Shown: positions 1-12,160, numbered from the stretch's first letter. The stretch is DNA of 64,000 nt from Hepsetus odoe (GCA_017165825.1 CM029383.1:7223353-7287352), one strand, 5' to 3'. Program-made: numbers and translations. Notes: generated from the sequence alone by a model not told the origin.

Positions 1-132
1 TATTATTTATGAATCTTTTTAAATAATGCAGTGCCTCAAAAGTCAATCGCTTATTTGCCAACTTTTGGGAAGTTGGTGTTAATTAAAGACGAGTGTGAGA
101 AAAATTCAATAAGCAGCTGGACAACGTGCTAC

Positions 133-1576
133 CTTTCATGTCCTCTCTGGTTGGTGGAGGTACTGGTCTTCTGGGAGGCCCTATTGCTTTTAAAACAGTC
201 TGAAAACGGACGTACGTCAAAGGAACCTTCCCGTTATTCTCCTCAATGATCCTGTTAGAGAGACAAAACAAAACTCAGAGTCCCTCTGAACGGAACCATC
301 CTAAATGTGCAACGTCTAACCCCAGATTACCTTTCTATGTTGTAGAGAGTGTTGGATATCTTCGTAACGACCTCTACGCCATGCTCCTTGGCCAAGTCCA
401 TCACTTCTTTGTCCCTTTTTTGACTGTAAGGCTCCGTGTCGACCTCGAAGGTCAGCCGTGTAACTTTCCACTCCTCAAAGATCCGTGGAAAAACTTCTCT
501 CGGCACACCTCTGACAACAAGAAGCCTAGAAGAACCAGCGCAGGTCATGAATCTACAGCGCAACCAGACCATCAAGGCTGGGAATCAAGTCACTCAGTAT
601 CGTCAGGAATCAATCATGAAAGCGGTGGCCTAGCGGTTAGGGGACCAGGATCAGAGGGTCCTGAGTTTGAATCCCAGACCAGTAGGTTACCCTGAGCTAC
701 CCTTTAGCAAGGTACCATCCCCAACACTGCTCCCTGGGTGCTGGATATGGCTTCTCCCTGCAGCACGGTGTGTGTGGGTTAAATACAGAGGTTGTTTTTC
801 GTTGTGATTCACCGTGTGCGGTGTTTCACAAAGACAAGTAGTCACTTTCACTTTCACTTCAAACACCTCATTGGGTCTTTTGAAAGTGAAAAAAGTGAAG
901 AAAAAAAAAAGTGAGTTGAGTGGCTTACCGGCCACATCATATTAGCTTCGATCCTGGTTGGAAAGGATGGGCCCAGCACTCATCTCTTCAGCGGCGGATG
1001 TATATAGTTATTTATTTTTAAGTTCCTCATAAGGAAATTGTTTCTTTGCCTACTTTTGGGAAGAAGACGACATTGATATCTTTTGTGGTAAGGGCACTGC
1101 TGTTATCCACTATCCTATCCAACTGCTCCTAATGATGCCAACACTGTTAGAAGGCTTGGTCTCACCAGAAAATCAACAGATTTTCAATTTTTAATGAAAT
1201 CCCACATCCGTGTATCCAGATTTCTTTTACAGAACGGTGGAAAAGTTTTTAATTTCATTAATGGGATTTTTGCTGACCTTGTCCTGATGTTTACCATTTT
1301 CTAAAAGCTTCGCGACACTGTCATATTGATTTGTTTCTCCCATCCTTAAACCATGACCAACCTGGAGTTGAGTTTCTTTAAGCTTGAGTCCAGGTCTTTG
1401 AGGGCTTCAATGAGGAACCTCCATCTATTGATGCCCACTTGTGAGTTCTTGGGGAACCAGGGGTCCAGGATGAAGACAGGATAGAGGTGTTGGCTGTCAT
1501 GCAGGGCAGCCTTTAACGCTGGGTTATCATGCAGGCGGAGGCCTTTGCGGAACCAGTGAATGGACCTGTGCTTCAT
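133..1576 (-). CDS. cry5: 6-4 photolyase / cryptochrome (cry5-like), 5' part; runs off the left edge
   Basis: Family role: FAD-dependent, light-driven repair of (6-4) pyrimidine photoproducts in DNA. Three coding exons are visible on the minus strand: 1576-1362 (start codon 1576-1574; the exon probably begins at a splice acceptor at 1583), 525-331 and 251-133. All junctions are GT-AG and the phases agree (AG|G arginine codons at both joins). Together they encode about the first 176 residues, the Rossmann-like antenna domain. Exon 1 has HWFRKGLRLHDNPAL and INRWRFL, shared by animal cryptochromes and 6-4 photolyases. Exon 2 has TRLTFEVDTEPYS, which I recognise as the 6-4 photolyase version (CRY1/2 read differently here). 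Exon 3 carries IIEENNGKVPLTYVRFQ. The FAD-binding C-terminal two thirds lie beyond position 1. The intron 1361-526 holds a SINE (621-866). The gene is divergent from dcps, 755 bp between start codons. The alternative call, a circadian cry1/2, is unlikely. Confidence 0.93.
621..866 (+). mobile_element. tRNA-derived SINE in cry5 intron 1
   Basis: Copy of the window's main SINE. The head reads agcggtggcctagcggttag (A-box-like) and tttgaatccc (B-box-like), then the body taccctttagcaaggtacc and ctgctccctgggtgctgg, then gggttaaatacagaggtt, ending in tcactttcactttcact. The order of blocks is the same as in some 20 other copies in the window. It lies antisense to cry5. Confidence 0.85.
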
Positions 1577-1583
1577 GTTTCAC

Positions 1584-2331
1584 CTGAAATGCAAGAGTCA
1601 TCAGAGGCATCTGCTCACATTTCCAAAATAATGATCTTGGGTTTTGTTCACACACAGCTAAAAATAAAAAGTGATGTAAAAGTTCACCTGCACTGATAAA
1701 ATACTCAGTTCTGGGTTAAACATGAACTCACTGTGCAGATTCCACTGCTGAGGCCTGTGATCTTGATGGATCCTCTGTTTTGTAACAAGCCTCTTCCTTG
1801 ATCTTACAAAACGGGTACTGCACATGGGGGGCGGGGACTGGCAGAGCGGGGGCGGGGCCACACGAACACTAATTTAAATATGACCAATAGAAAGCCTCCT
1901 CCAGCTCACCGGGACGTTCATACAGCTCAGTCATTCGCAGTCTTCGTTCTTGCCTGATTGAAGCTATATTTATATTTATGCACTTTTGATTATTACTGCT
2001 TATTTATTTTATTTACATCATTATTAATGATATAAATCACCAGTATTGTTTCTAATTGTTATTACCGTTAAGTTTAATTACTGATAATAGTATTGTTCAT
2101 ATCATCATCATTATTATTATTATTATTATTAATAATAATATTCGAGGTAAGTGAGAACTTGCCTTTTGAAGATTTTTCCTCTGAAGTACTTTTACGCGCT
2201 AATGGTTTAAAGTGGGTCAATTTCCAGCGCAAATTTCTTTTTTTTATTTTGCGCAAGATTTGGTCAATGTGAACGCGGCCCGGTGTTGTGACGTGTTGCG
2301 CTGTGATTGGTCTGTGTGGGCGCGAGCAGTG
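1584..2331. promoter_or_regulatory. shared upstream region of cry5 and dcps (likely bidirectional promoter)
   Basis: The two genes face away from each other across this interval. A CCAAT box lies at 1883-1887 on the plus strand (usable for either gene), and an inverted CCAAT (tgattgg) lies at 2304-2310 just before the dcps start. The last 150 bp before dcps are richer in CpG and contain GCGC-type motifs (ttttgcgcaa near 2250) and a tgacgt half-site near 2289. A possible untranslated cry5 first exon ends at the GTGAGT donor read on the minus strand at 1731-1726. The middle (1980-2145) is AT-rich with an (ATT)n tract and is not promoter-like. I saw no TATA box near either gene and no clear D-box or E-box. 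Promoter function is inferred from position. Confidence 0.6.
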
Positions 2332-5300
2332 ATGGCGGCTCCGGTGGAAGAGAGAGAGGCGAAGAGGCTGAAGGCAGAACCGAGCGGCGAGGCTGATGGA
2401 GGAGATGGAGGAGATGGAGGAGCCAACGGACCCGCTCTCCACAGCCCGCTGTCCGGCTTCAGGACCGAGCAGCTCCTGCGGGAGTCTGCGCGAGAGAAGA
2501 ACCTGTTCATACACGGGAAGGTGTGGAGCGGGCAGCCGCTGTTCTTTTTCACTGAACAGTAACTATTTCAGCCCACAGGACACTACAGTCCTCAAATTAT
2601 ATCATATCAAAGTAAAAAGTACAGGAATGTACTGAGTATAAAGTAAAAAGTACATGAATGTACTGAGGGTGTAAAATAAAAAGTACAGGAATGTACTGAG
2701 AGTGTAAAGTAAAAAGTACAGGAATGTACTGAGTATAAAGTAAAGTACATGAATGTACTGAGAGTGTAAAGTAAAAAGTACATGAATGTACTGAGGGTGT
2801 AAAATAAAAAGTACAGGAATGTACTGAGTATAAAGCACAGGAATGTACTGAGAGTGTAAAGTAAAAAGTACAGGGATGTACTGAGAGTGTAAAGTAAAAA
2901 GTACAGGGATGTACTGAGTGTAAAGTAAAAAGTACAGGAATGTACTGAGAGTGTAAAGTAAAAAGTACAGGAATGTACTGAGAGTGTAAAGTAAAAGTAC
3001 AGGGATGTACTGAGAGTAACTTTAGGATCCCAGATTATATTCTCCGTTAAGGATTTAGAGAATAATTTTTACATTTTTAATGTGATAAACGTGATGTATA
3101 TGATATAGTGATGTTATGTATGTATCACATGTGATACATTATTATTGAGGTTATACAAAGGCCTTTACGTTCACATGTAATTCCTTCCATTCTGCTCAAT
3201 GAGTTTTTGACCTTCTGATCATCTTTGTTTCCTCCTGTTAGATGGAGGACCAGGAGGCCATCGTCATACTTGAGAAAACACCAATCAGGCAAGAAACGCT
3301 GGCGGAAATGTTCAGAACCAGCAAACTCAAGCTGGAGATGAAAAACGACATCTACAGCACATACCAGCTCCAAGCCCCGGCTCATCTCAACGGTAGGAGC
3401 CTGATCTCCAAGGGTTCCATCGAGGCAACAGAATAACGAGCCTGAACGATGTGATCTCATTGCAGAATTTGTCCCAGTACTTAGATTGCAATTTAAATGA
3501 TATTATTTCCGATGATTTTTATTTTTTTACCAAAAAGTTTATTTTAATACTCTCCCAGTTAGAACTGATCAGTAATTAATAATAATTGATCCAGAATAGG
3601 ATTCGAAAGTAGGACATCGTTAAAGTTCGATTAGAAAATTGAATTTTGTTAAATTGAGATTAATGCTCGATGGGCTTCTAAAATGTTCTGTTTAATCCAC
3701 AGAAATCAAAACCACGGTGATCTGCCCGGCAACAGAGAAGCATGTGAAGAAATATCGGCACCAGGAGGTCTTCCTGATCGAAGAGTCTGGGGATGACTAT
3801 CGGAACATCACTCTTCCTTACATCAGCAGCCAAAGCTTTAGTGTCCAGGTGAGCCGGGTCCTGCGATGAAATGGCTCTCTCATCTGATTGGCTGATTGGT
3901 AAAACATGGTTTTGTTGACATGGTGGGACCTACATTAACACCAACTGCTTGGTGTTGTGTATCAACTCAGTCCTGCAGTGTTTTTAAAAACCTCGATCAC
4001 TTTGCTGCACGGCAGTGTGTCTTACTGTTAACAAGCTCCAGTGGATCGCTGGTCACCCACGTTCCTCCGCACGTACGAACGTACGTCGAGTTTCAATCAA
4101 AAAGTTACGATCAACAAATTTTCGCCTCCAGTTCGTTCTACACGACAATGATTCACCCGGTTCTCCATCCGTATCCCATCTTCCTCTGTTTGCTTATACA
4201 GGACTTAACAAAGATGATGCACATCTTCAGTCTTCTCGGGCATCGTCCTCCTCGCGCATCTTCCTCCCCACCTATCGTCCTCCTCAGGCATCGTCCACCT
4301 CGCACATCGTCCCCCTCGCACATCATCCTCCCCACCTATCGTCCTCCCCACCTATCGTCCTCCTCGGGCATCGTCCACCTCGCACATCGTCCTCCTCGCA
4401 CATCATCCTCCCCACCTATCGTCCTCCCCACCTATCGTCCTCCCCGCCCATCGTCCTCCCCACCCATCGTCCTCCCCACCTATCGTCCTCCTCGGGCATC
4501 GTCCTCCCCACCTATCGTCCTCCCCGCCTATCGTCCTCCTCGCGCATCGTCCTCCCCACCTATCGTCCTCCTCGCGCATCGTCCTCCTCGCGCATCGTCC
4601 TCCTCGGGCATCGTCCTCCTCGGGCATCGTCCTCCTCGCACATTGTTCTCTCCGCACATCGTCCTCCTCGGGCATCGTCCTCCTTGCACATTGTCCTCCT
4701 TGCACATTGTTCTCTCCGCACATCGTCCTCCCCGTGCACCGCTCTCTGTTAAGCAAAAGGTTTTAGTTTTCTTGGCTGTTCAGGTTTAGTTTTTGTATAA
4801 ATAAGGGATTTTTCTAACTTAATTTTTTTCCCTGTGCCTGTTAAAACTCGTAGAAAAAGTATTTACAGCGAACAGCTTGTAAGGGTTTTGCAACATTACT
4901 GTCCTGTAATGTTTTCTCAGTGTTTCTACATTCAGTTTACTGTTACACTCTGTATTCGGTGGTATAATGAACTATTTTTGTGCTTAAAATCTTTAAAAAA
5001 TATTTACATACAGTTCGTACAGTCTGGAACGGATAATCATATTTACATACAGTCTTGTGGGGAAATTACGCCCTGAATTTGGAACCCATGATGATCCTGA
5101 CCAGAGTCACTGTTCAGTTACTGGCTCAGTAATGGTTGTGTTTACGTTTCTCCACAGTGGGTGTACAACATACTGGAAAAGAAGGCTGAGGCTGACAGGA
5201 TCGTCTTCGAAGACCCAGACCCGGACGTGGGTTTTGTCCTGCTGCCAGATTTCAAATGGGACCAGAAGCAGGTGGTTAAACCTCTCGAAGTGATACGGGG

Positions 5301-6745
5301 TGAAAACTGTTCCTTTAATCTGTTCGGGCTTAATCTAGGGCTGCACAATATGATCATAATCTGAGTATTGCAACTTTAAGGAATAGTTTTCCAGGATTTC
5401 CGAAGGACAAACCTTTTTTTTTTGGTTTTAACAGACACAACACAGCTTTACCAAATTTATTCAGAAGCTGCATTTGTTCAAACAGGGCTCAGTGATCTGA
5501 TTTACGTTGGAAGTGATGAACATGTGCTTTTCTTTCCAGCCCCAAGACTTGTATTTGATAGCCATCATTCACCGAAGAGACGTAAAGAGTTTGAGGGACC
5601 TCACGTCTGATGATCTCCCGCTACTGAAGAACATCCAGGAAAAGGGGCAGGTAAGCACAAAGCCCTCAGCCCTTAAATCAGCAGCATCACCTGTGATCCA
5701 AAGTGTCGATTCTGCAAAATTCGGTGGAAACCAAAGTGGGCTTGGCGTGAAGTGGCTCAGATTCTTGGTGGTGAATGGTAGCAGGTCCAACACACTTCTG
5801 TCCATGTTTACTTCCACTAGTGTAGTCTTCGAAAGTGAAAGTGACTGGTCTCGTTGCCGCGAAACACGGCACAACACACAGAGAAGCACAACGAAATCAG
5901 ACCTCTGCGTTTACCCTTACAAACGCACACGTGCCGCAGGGGGCAGCTTTTGAAAGCTCCCAGGGAAATTTAGCAGTGATGGGGACGGTACCTTGCTCAA
6001 GGGTACCTCAGGGAAACCTACTGCTCTGGGATTCGAACCCACGACCTTCTGATCCTGGGCCCGACTCCTTAAGCACTAGGCCACGTCTGTCCTTTCTGAA
6101 CGTTCACCTGGATGTTCAAATCGAGAGTTTTGTGTTTGTTTGTTTTGCCTCATTACGCCCTGCATGTACCGCTTCGTCATGAACTGATAACCCTTCAGAG
6201 GTTCCTTTCACCAACACGGAAGAATTCAGACTCGAATTAAACTTCAGATTTAAAGCGCAGATGACCGAACCAGGGCTTGCGCCTGCTGTGACCGATAGAT
6301 GGCAGTGTTGATTTGAATATTGACAGAAGGTGTACGTTTTTAAAATTATGACCTGAAAATGCTTTTCTTTTTTTGGTAGATCGCCGGCAGAAGCTTTTAG
6401 CTTTTTTGTGGTTCTGCCTCAGTGAGTTCGTTCTGTTTAGCAACATGCTGGTCCATTTAGTGCTGTTTGTCTCCGCAGGAGGCTGTCCAGAAGCGCTACG
6501 GCGTCCCCCCGAGTAAACTACGAGTGTATTTACACTACCAGCCGTCCTACTTCCACCTCCACGTCCACTTCACCTCGCTGGACTACGAAGCCCCTGGCTG
6601 CGGGGTGGAGAGAGCCCACCTGCTGTCCGACGTCGTCCAGAACCTGCAGGCCGACCCCCATTACTACCACAACCGCACCATCACCTACACGCTGCGGGAC
6701 GACGACGCGCTGCTGCTGAAGTTCAGAGCCGCCGGCAAGCTCTGA
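2332..6745 (+). CDS. dcps: scavenger mRNA-decapping enzyme DcpS (six exons, complete)
   Basis: DcpS cleaves the capped dinucleotide or short oligonucleotide left after 3'-5' mRNA decay, releasing m7GMP; it is a HIT-family dimer of nucleus and cytoplasm. Coding exons: 2332-2520, 3242-3392, 3703-3848, 5158-5271, 5540-5650, 6479-6745 (stop TGA 6743-6745). All junctions are GT-AG with matching phases, giving 325 residues (human about 337; the shortening is N-terminal). Exon 1 carries SGFRTEQLLRESAREK, exon 2 VILEKTP and NDIYSTYQL, exon 3 GDDYRNITLP, exon 4 WVYNILEKKAEADRIVFED, exon 5 DLYLIAIIHRR. Exon 6 carries the histidine triad HLHVHF; the central His265 aligns with catalytic His277 of human DCPS. 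The N-terminus has a GGDGGDGG run from a small GGAGAT-type repeat (2397-2422). Intron 1 holds a ~32-bp minisatellite, intron 3 a 15-bp minisatellite, intron 5 a SINE. The start is the only ATG in frame before the conserved region. Confidence 0.97.
2609..3017. repeat. ~32-bp minisatellite in dcps intron 1
   Basis: About 13 tandem units built on gtacaggaatgtactgag followed by (agt)gtaaagtaaaa. The core GTAC-AGGAAT-GTAC is nearly self-complementary. Units vary by small indels (about 28-34 bp) and by a/g changes (aggaatg, atgaatg, agggatg). The same repeat family occurs in the opposite orientation at 63054-63275. Open frames across it on the minus strand (YIPVLF, YIHVL peptides) are by-products of the repeat. 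Confidence 0.9.
4231..4742. repeat. 15-bp minisatellite in dcps intron 3
   Basis: More than 30 tandem copies of a 15-bp unit of the form catcgtcctcctcgg, with variants (cacatcgtcctcc, cctatcgtcctcccc). The plus strand is strongly pyrimidine-rich and the minus strand purine-rich. Because the unit is a multiple of three, several frames stay open for over 200 codons on both strands; these are not genes. The array lies inside dcps intron 3 (3849-5157). Confidence 0.92.
5830..6092 (-). mobile_element. tRNA-derived SINE in dcps intron 5
   Basis: Reverse-oriented copy of the main SINE, complete from the gtgaaagtgact tail (5832) through gtaccttgctcaagggtacc to the B-box-like gggattcgaaccca and the A-box side aggccacgtctgtcc. 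It lies between dcps exons 5 and 6, antisense to the gene. Confidence 0.87.
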
Positions 6746-7367
6746 AAGAGCCGCAAAAGGTCCGGCGAGTTCACTTCAGTACTAAATGAACTTCCCAAAT
6801 GTTCCCCGGCTGTAGCAGGGCAGCTCCCGTCCGGTGTTGTTTTATAAATATTAGTTTTTTAAATCATTGTTATTAATTTATAATTGGTAATAACTTTCCC
6901 ATTTCTCAACCTAAACATCAAAAGATTTGAAATCCTCAGAAACTGCTGGCGGCCTGTTTTTTCATGATGGATTTTGAATGACCTGTAAGGAACAGGCGCC
7001 ATCTTTTGACGACTGCACATAATAATCACAATCATATTTGCTCAGATTTGAAGAAAGCAGATTTTTTGAAAAGCAGAGCAGTCTGGGACGGCCCATTTGA
7101 TGCAGGACCGTCCACAGTCCAGTCGTCAGGTTGGTGTTTGTTGATTCATCACTCTTTCTTTCTCCCCCCAGTGCAGGGCAGCCGTCTCTGCCGAGGATGC
7201 TGAAGTTGCCTCTTCAGAAGTTGTGATTTTCGTTTTGCTCCTCAGGTGTGAACAGAGGTGTGTCCCACCTTCCCATAATTACATGCAATCTCCTTTTCTT
7301 GTCGTTTTTATACATCCAGTCGTTCAGAGTGTAACCTGATCAATGGATCATTGCCTTTTTTAATAAA
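6746..7367 (+). terminator. dcps: dcps 3' untranslated region and polyadenylation signal
   Basis: The first canonical AATAAA after the dcps stop codon is at 7362-7367 in the context ttttaataaaact, about 620 bp downstream. No intervening open frame resembles a protein. Its use as the cleavage signal is inferred from position and sequence only. Confidence 0.55.
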
Positions 7368-7389
7368 ACTATTGATTAACACTTGTGCT

Positions 7390-8960
7390 CATGATGTCCT
7401 GGTGCTTCCAAAAAAAAAAAAATTGCGGTCGTTTTTAGCTGTGAATAATTGATCACATTATTTTTTTAGTCTGTATCAGTGCGGCCTGCTTCTGTACGGG
7501 CCTGCTCGTTAGAGATCCTTGAAAGGAGGTCTCGGCGGAGAAAAGCTTCGAGTGGAATTCGGTTGATCATTTTCAGCTGCTCGTGGGGCGGCGTGAAAAA
7601 TTCATTTCCAGCCAAAGCCGAGGCCGTGGGGCCTCTTGGCCTCGTTCGGAAAGTCGGAGGGTCTTTTGAGGAGGTTTTAGTCGAAGCTGACAGACGTACA
7701 AGTCTTTTGGTGGGACCGAGACTATAAAAGCTTTAGTGCTTTTAGAAGAGCAGGAACAGGAACAGGGCTGCGGCAGCACGTTCGACCACAGACTCTTGTG
7801 GTTGTTCAGTCTTTCAGTTTGTCCACCACCGGTTGCTAAGTTACGGTTATTTCTTTGTGGCTGACCTACTTTTTTATATAAAAAAGTAAATATACAACCC
7901 CCAAATTTACAACCATTACCTGCTCAGAAAGGTGGTTGGCTTTTTAAAATCGTAACATGGTTGTCCTGGGCAACCTAACAACTTTGAAATCATTTGCTTG
8001 GAAACCGTGAAAAAGAAAAAAAAAAGTTATTTAAATAGTACAATAAAATAGCTTTAAGATATTTCTTGTTAAATTAAAATTATATTGAACTAAAATTCCT
8101 GTTCATTTAATTTGTACAGAAATAATTTTTTATTTTTATTTTTTTAAATCAGAAAAAATGCGGGGTTGGCAAAAATGTGTTGTTCGTTTCAAAAATCAGC
8201 GTTTGGTTAATCTGTAAAATTGAAACGCGTGTTGTACAAGTCACTTTAGAGGAATTTAGTTTTACAGTTTTAACGTTGTGATCAAATGTTGAGATCACTT
8301 GTCAACAAAAACAACAAAATTCCAAAATGTGAATTAAAGAGTGTAAATTGCACCTAATACCTTGTAACTCCATTTTTTTTTGGTCAAAATTTCCTGATGA
8401 ACCAACCACCTTACGACATTAACTTGCACCGAAAGCAGGTAAAGTCTTTTCTTTCTCCTGTTGAGATACAAGGTTTTGTTTTGAGATTAACAATATGCAC
8501 AAAATATTAGATATAATACAGTATCAATAGATTAATAGATATATTATTAGATAGTATATATTAATATTTAAAGGCCCTCTCCACATTTCTGGAACTAAAA
8601 CAGCTTCTAGCTTAAGTTTCAATTCAGGCCAGCCAATCAGAAAAGAGATCATTTGCATATAGGAGTCAATAACCAAAACAGCTGCCTGATTCTTACCCAT
8701 AATTTTGAAAATGGTCATGCAGGAATGACCATTGTCTGTCTGTCTGTCTGTCTGTCTGTCACTATTTATAAGAAATAGTAAAATGGCCAAAAAAGGAAAC
8801 GGATGGAAAATGTAAAATATGGAGGCTTTAAAAATATCTTGGAGAATCTTTAATGGTTCCTCAAGTCCAATAACAGCGTGGTTGGTAAGATGTTCCTTTG
8901 CACATCGCAACATTGAGCGAAATCAATATTGCAGATGCTAATATTTCGATATCGATTTAT
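7390..8960. other. intergenic, no gene seen
   Basis: AT-rich non-coding DNA with a short (TCTG)n tract at 8736-8760. An 82-codon open frame at 7479-7727 is followed by a TATAAAAG-like sequence at 7721-7729, but it matches no family I know and has no splice context. Confidence 0.6.
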
Positions 8961-8974
8961 TGTGCAGGTCTAGT

Positions 8975-9345
8975 GTGATGGTCTGGGAAAGGCTCTGCTG
9001 GGGAACCTTGGGTTCTGGTGTTCATGTGGATGTTTCTTTGACACCACCTGCCTAAACATTTTACAAGGCAGTTCAACATCTCTATTGGCAACGGTGTTTC
9101 CTGAAGGTCCTCCTCCAGCAGGATAATGTTCCCTGCAGCACTGCAGGCATTGTTCAGGGACAGTCTGAGGAACTAAGAGTGGCCTTCAAATTCCCCACAT
9201 CTCAGTCCCATCCAGCATATCTGGGAGGTGTTGGACAAACTAGTCCAATTCATGGAGATCCTGCTTCCCAGGTTACAGGACTTGAAGGAGCTGCTGCTCA
9301 ACCACACCTTAAAAAGTCTTCTGGAGCCTCGGCTCAGGTCTTATT
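8975..9345 (+). mobile_element. Tc1-like transposase relic, C-terminal half
   Basis: Reading across frames on the plus strand gives degraded Tc1/mariner transposase pieces in the correct order: QQDNVPC near 9116-9136 (the second catalytic Asp block, normally QQDNAPCH), then SPHLSPIQHIWEVLD at about 9197-9245 (normally SPDLNPIEHLWDVLD), then LQDLKELLL near 9276. Frames are broken and the Asp of the DLNP block is lost, so the copy is dead. No terminal inverted repeats were identified. Confidence 0.72.
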
Positions 9346-9652
9346 TGCTTTCCTCATTTGTTTCTCGGCAAAATTAAAGTGTGAAACCAACAGGTCACCT
9401 GAGGTCATGAGAATATTTAGAACATTCAGTCTGGTGCCAAATCCCAGAGATGATGTTCCTCTTCACAGCTTAAATATTCCACTTTTGTGGACTTGATGAC
9501 AAAATCCTGATCTTTGCGTGATGTTCAGAGAAGATGAGGAATACATTTTCAGGTTACATTTTCCTACATTGAATCCAAATATCTCACCTTCCACTCCCTA
9601 CATTTTCAGAACAGACTCCTTCCTTCAGAGCTGATCCTTCATTATGTTTATC

Positions 9653-9960
9653 CTCCATCACCTTCCCAACATCCAGACCCGGTTCAGACTAAACGGACAC
9701 AAACACACAGAAGAGACGTCCCTCTGTGTCCATCGGTGCAGGACAGAGTGAAGGAGAGTGAGAGAGAGGACAGGGAGAGTGGACGGTGGAGTTCAGGGTG
9801 TGTGGAGTGTGTGTCCGTGATGGAGAACTAGTAGAGACGGTGATGAAAGTGAAGCGGTGAAGTTCATGTGGATTATTTTCAGTAGATTGTTTTTATTGGA
9901 GTTGAAGTTTGAGGCTTTAATAGTCTTTAATTCTATTAATATGGAGTGAGATTCAGTTCA
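9653..9960 (+). repeat. interspersed repeat, near-identical to 62705-63001
   Basis: A ~300-bp segment that recurs in the same orientation at 62705-63001 with only a few differences and one small indel near 9700. It includes cagggagagtggacggtgga, gatggagaactagtagagac and a shared 3' edge gagattcagttca, after which the copies diverge. It has no open frame of note and no recognised family. The high identity over 53 kb suggests a young element. Confidence 0.85.
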
Positions 9961-10296
9961 GTGTTCAGGTCTGTTTTGTTTTCACACTGTGTACCCAGTT
10001 TAATGCAGCTTTAGCTACAAAAGCAGCTTTCATGAGTAAATAAAGTGAAAAGTACACTAGATTACATAATCCGGAGTGACAATGAGCTCCATTCATGAGG
10101 GATTAGTGTTGATTGTTAAAACTGGATCGCTGGGTTAATTACTGTCCCTAAATCTGCTCTTCCGCTCCGTAACAGCACAGTGAGGTTCTAACGAGTCGCT
10201 TAACGTGACTCGATGTTCCTGCTTTTTTACAGCAGATACGCTCAGATCCGGAGCGAACTGGACATGGAGGGTTCTTCATCACCTTCTGCTGCAGAG

Positions 10297-10327
10297 ACCA
10301 TCTATCTGTCTGTCTATCTATCTATCG

Positions 10328-10363
<36 letters not shown>

Positions 10364-10642
10364 GTCTGTCTGTCTGTCTGTCTGTCTATTTTTCTGTCTA
10401 TCTATCTGTCTGTGTCTATTTATCTGTCTGTCTGTCGGTTTGTCTCTCTGTCTAACTGTCTTTGTGTCTGTCTATCTATCTATCTATCTGTCTAACTGTC
10501 TGTCTCTATCTATCTATCTGTCTCTGTCTGTCTGTCTATCTAACTCTGTCTGTCTATCTATCTGTATCTATATATTTATCTGTCTGTCTGTCTGTCCGTC
10601 CATCTGTCCATCCATCCATCCATCCATCCATCCATCCATCTG

Positions 10643-10689
<47 letters not shown>

Positions 10690-11011
10690 GTCTGTCTGTC
10701 TGTCTGTCTAATTACCTATCAGTCTCTGTCTGTCTATCTAACTGTCTGTCTGTCTGTCTATCTATCTATCTGTATCTATCTATTTATCTATCTGTCTGTC
10801 TATCCATCCATCCATCCATCCGTCTATCTATCTATCTAGCTATCTATTTATCTATCTGTCTGTCTGTCTGTCAGTTTGTCTCTCTTTCTAACTGTCTGTC
10901 TGTCTATCTATTTACCTATCAGTCTCTGTCTATCTATCTATCTGTCAAACTGTCTGTCTATCTATCTGTCTGTCTGTCTATCTGTCTGTCAGTCAGTTTG
11001 TCTCTGTCTAA

Positions 11012-11045
<34 letters not shown>

Positions 11046-11300
11046 GTCTCTGTCTGTCTGTCTATCTAACTATGTCTGTCTGTCTGTCTATCTATCTATC
11101 TGTCTATCTGTATCTATCTATTTATCTGTCCGTCCATTTGTCCGTCCATCCATCCGTCTATCTATCTATATATCTATGTATCTATCTATCTGTCTAACTG
11201 TCTGTCTGTCTATCTATCTATCTATCTGTCTGTCTGTCTGTATCTATCTATTTATCTTTCTGTCTGTCTATCTACCTGTCCATCCATCCATCCATCTATG
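10297..11300. repeat. ~1-kb (CTAT/CTGT/CCAT)n tetranucleotide mosaic
   Basis: Almost pure tetranucleotide DNA in which runs of ctat, ctgt and ccat alternate, with periodic interruptions such as ctaactgt and tatttat. Long open frames rich in Leu, Ser, Ile, Tyr and Cys run through it in all three plus frames; they follow from the 4-bp period (12-bp, four-residue cycles) and are not genes. Confidence 0.97.
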
Positions 11301-12160
11301 TGGTCAGTTAATAAACAGCAGTGTGGGTTTAATTAGGGTAAGAGGAAGTTTCCTCTGTAACGGTTATAAATGAAAGGATGTGGCGAATGACGTGCCTTTA
11401 TTGACACACTTTGCTTGTGCTTTTCAATTTCATTCAGTTCCTTTAGTGCTGAAAAGGTGTTTATTTCTTCTCACACCGTCTGGGTTTTCTCTCATTGAAC
11501 AGTTTTATGAAGTTAAAAGATTTTGTTACTGTGCCAGAAGGGCTGTTGTACAGCTCGATAATAAAAGATCCTTCAGCTACCACTGGCAGGCGTTTAGAGT
11601 GAAAATCACAACCTTTTTAAGGCTGAGAAGCGAGCGTTAAATGAGCAAGAGAGATTTATAGGTGTAAACCTGGATGCATTTCGCAGCTTCATTTTTCATG
11701 ATTTTAATATAATAAAATTTGAAAGGTGAAGTTTGGGTCTCTTTTCTTTGCTTCTAAATGCAAAGGCATTTTTTTACAGCAGTCATGTAAACTTACTGTA
11801 ACGTCACTCATTTGCGAAGAGTTTGAGCAGGAAAGTTACAAAAATATGACTTATCATAGATACAAAATGAGCATAGTTACAGAAAACAGCTCCTTATATG
11901 GAGGTTCTGAGGATGTGTTGAAGGTCAAGGCCTCTGCAGCACACTGCACTTTGTCTGGTATTCCTTTAGCACTTAGGAAAAGACCTTTAAAATGATTTTA
12001 TATACAGTTTACCACTAGTGGGATTTTAAGAGTTCAGATATTTTATAAAATGTATAACATTAATATACATAAGTGACAACTTGTCATTGTGAAACTCCAA
12101 ATTTTCCAGATGTTTTTTCCAGATTTTTGCCGACGTCCATTTCTAGATGAAATAAAGCCG
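11301..12160. other. intergenic, no gene seen
   Basis: AT-rich DNA without recognised repeats. Open frames at 11380-11640 and 11726-11995 resemble no protein family and lack splice or codon-bias support. Confidence 0.5.

Noticed and set aside
3896..4789. 297- and 245-codon open frames (PPRASSSPPIVL-type repeats)
   Set aside because: They lie in dcps intron 3 and follow from a 15-bp minisatellite; similar frames exist on the other strand.
7479..7729. 82-codon frame with a TATA-like sequence after it
   Set aside because: No homology I recognise and no splice or translation context; listed only as intergenic.
10205..11373. Three long overlapping plus-strand open frames rich in Ser, Leu, Ile, Tyr and Cys
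   Set aside because: They are translations of the tetranucleotide mosaic, open in every frame because the repeat lacks stops.
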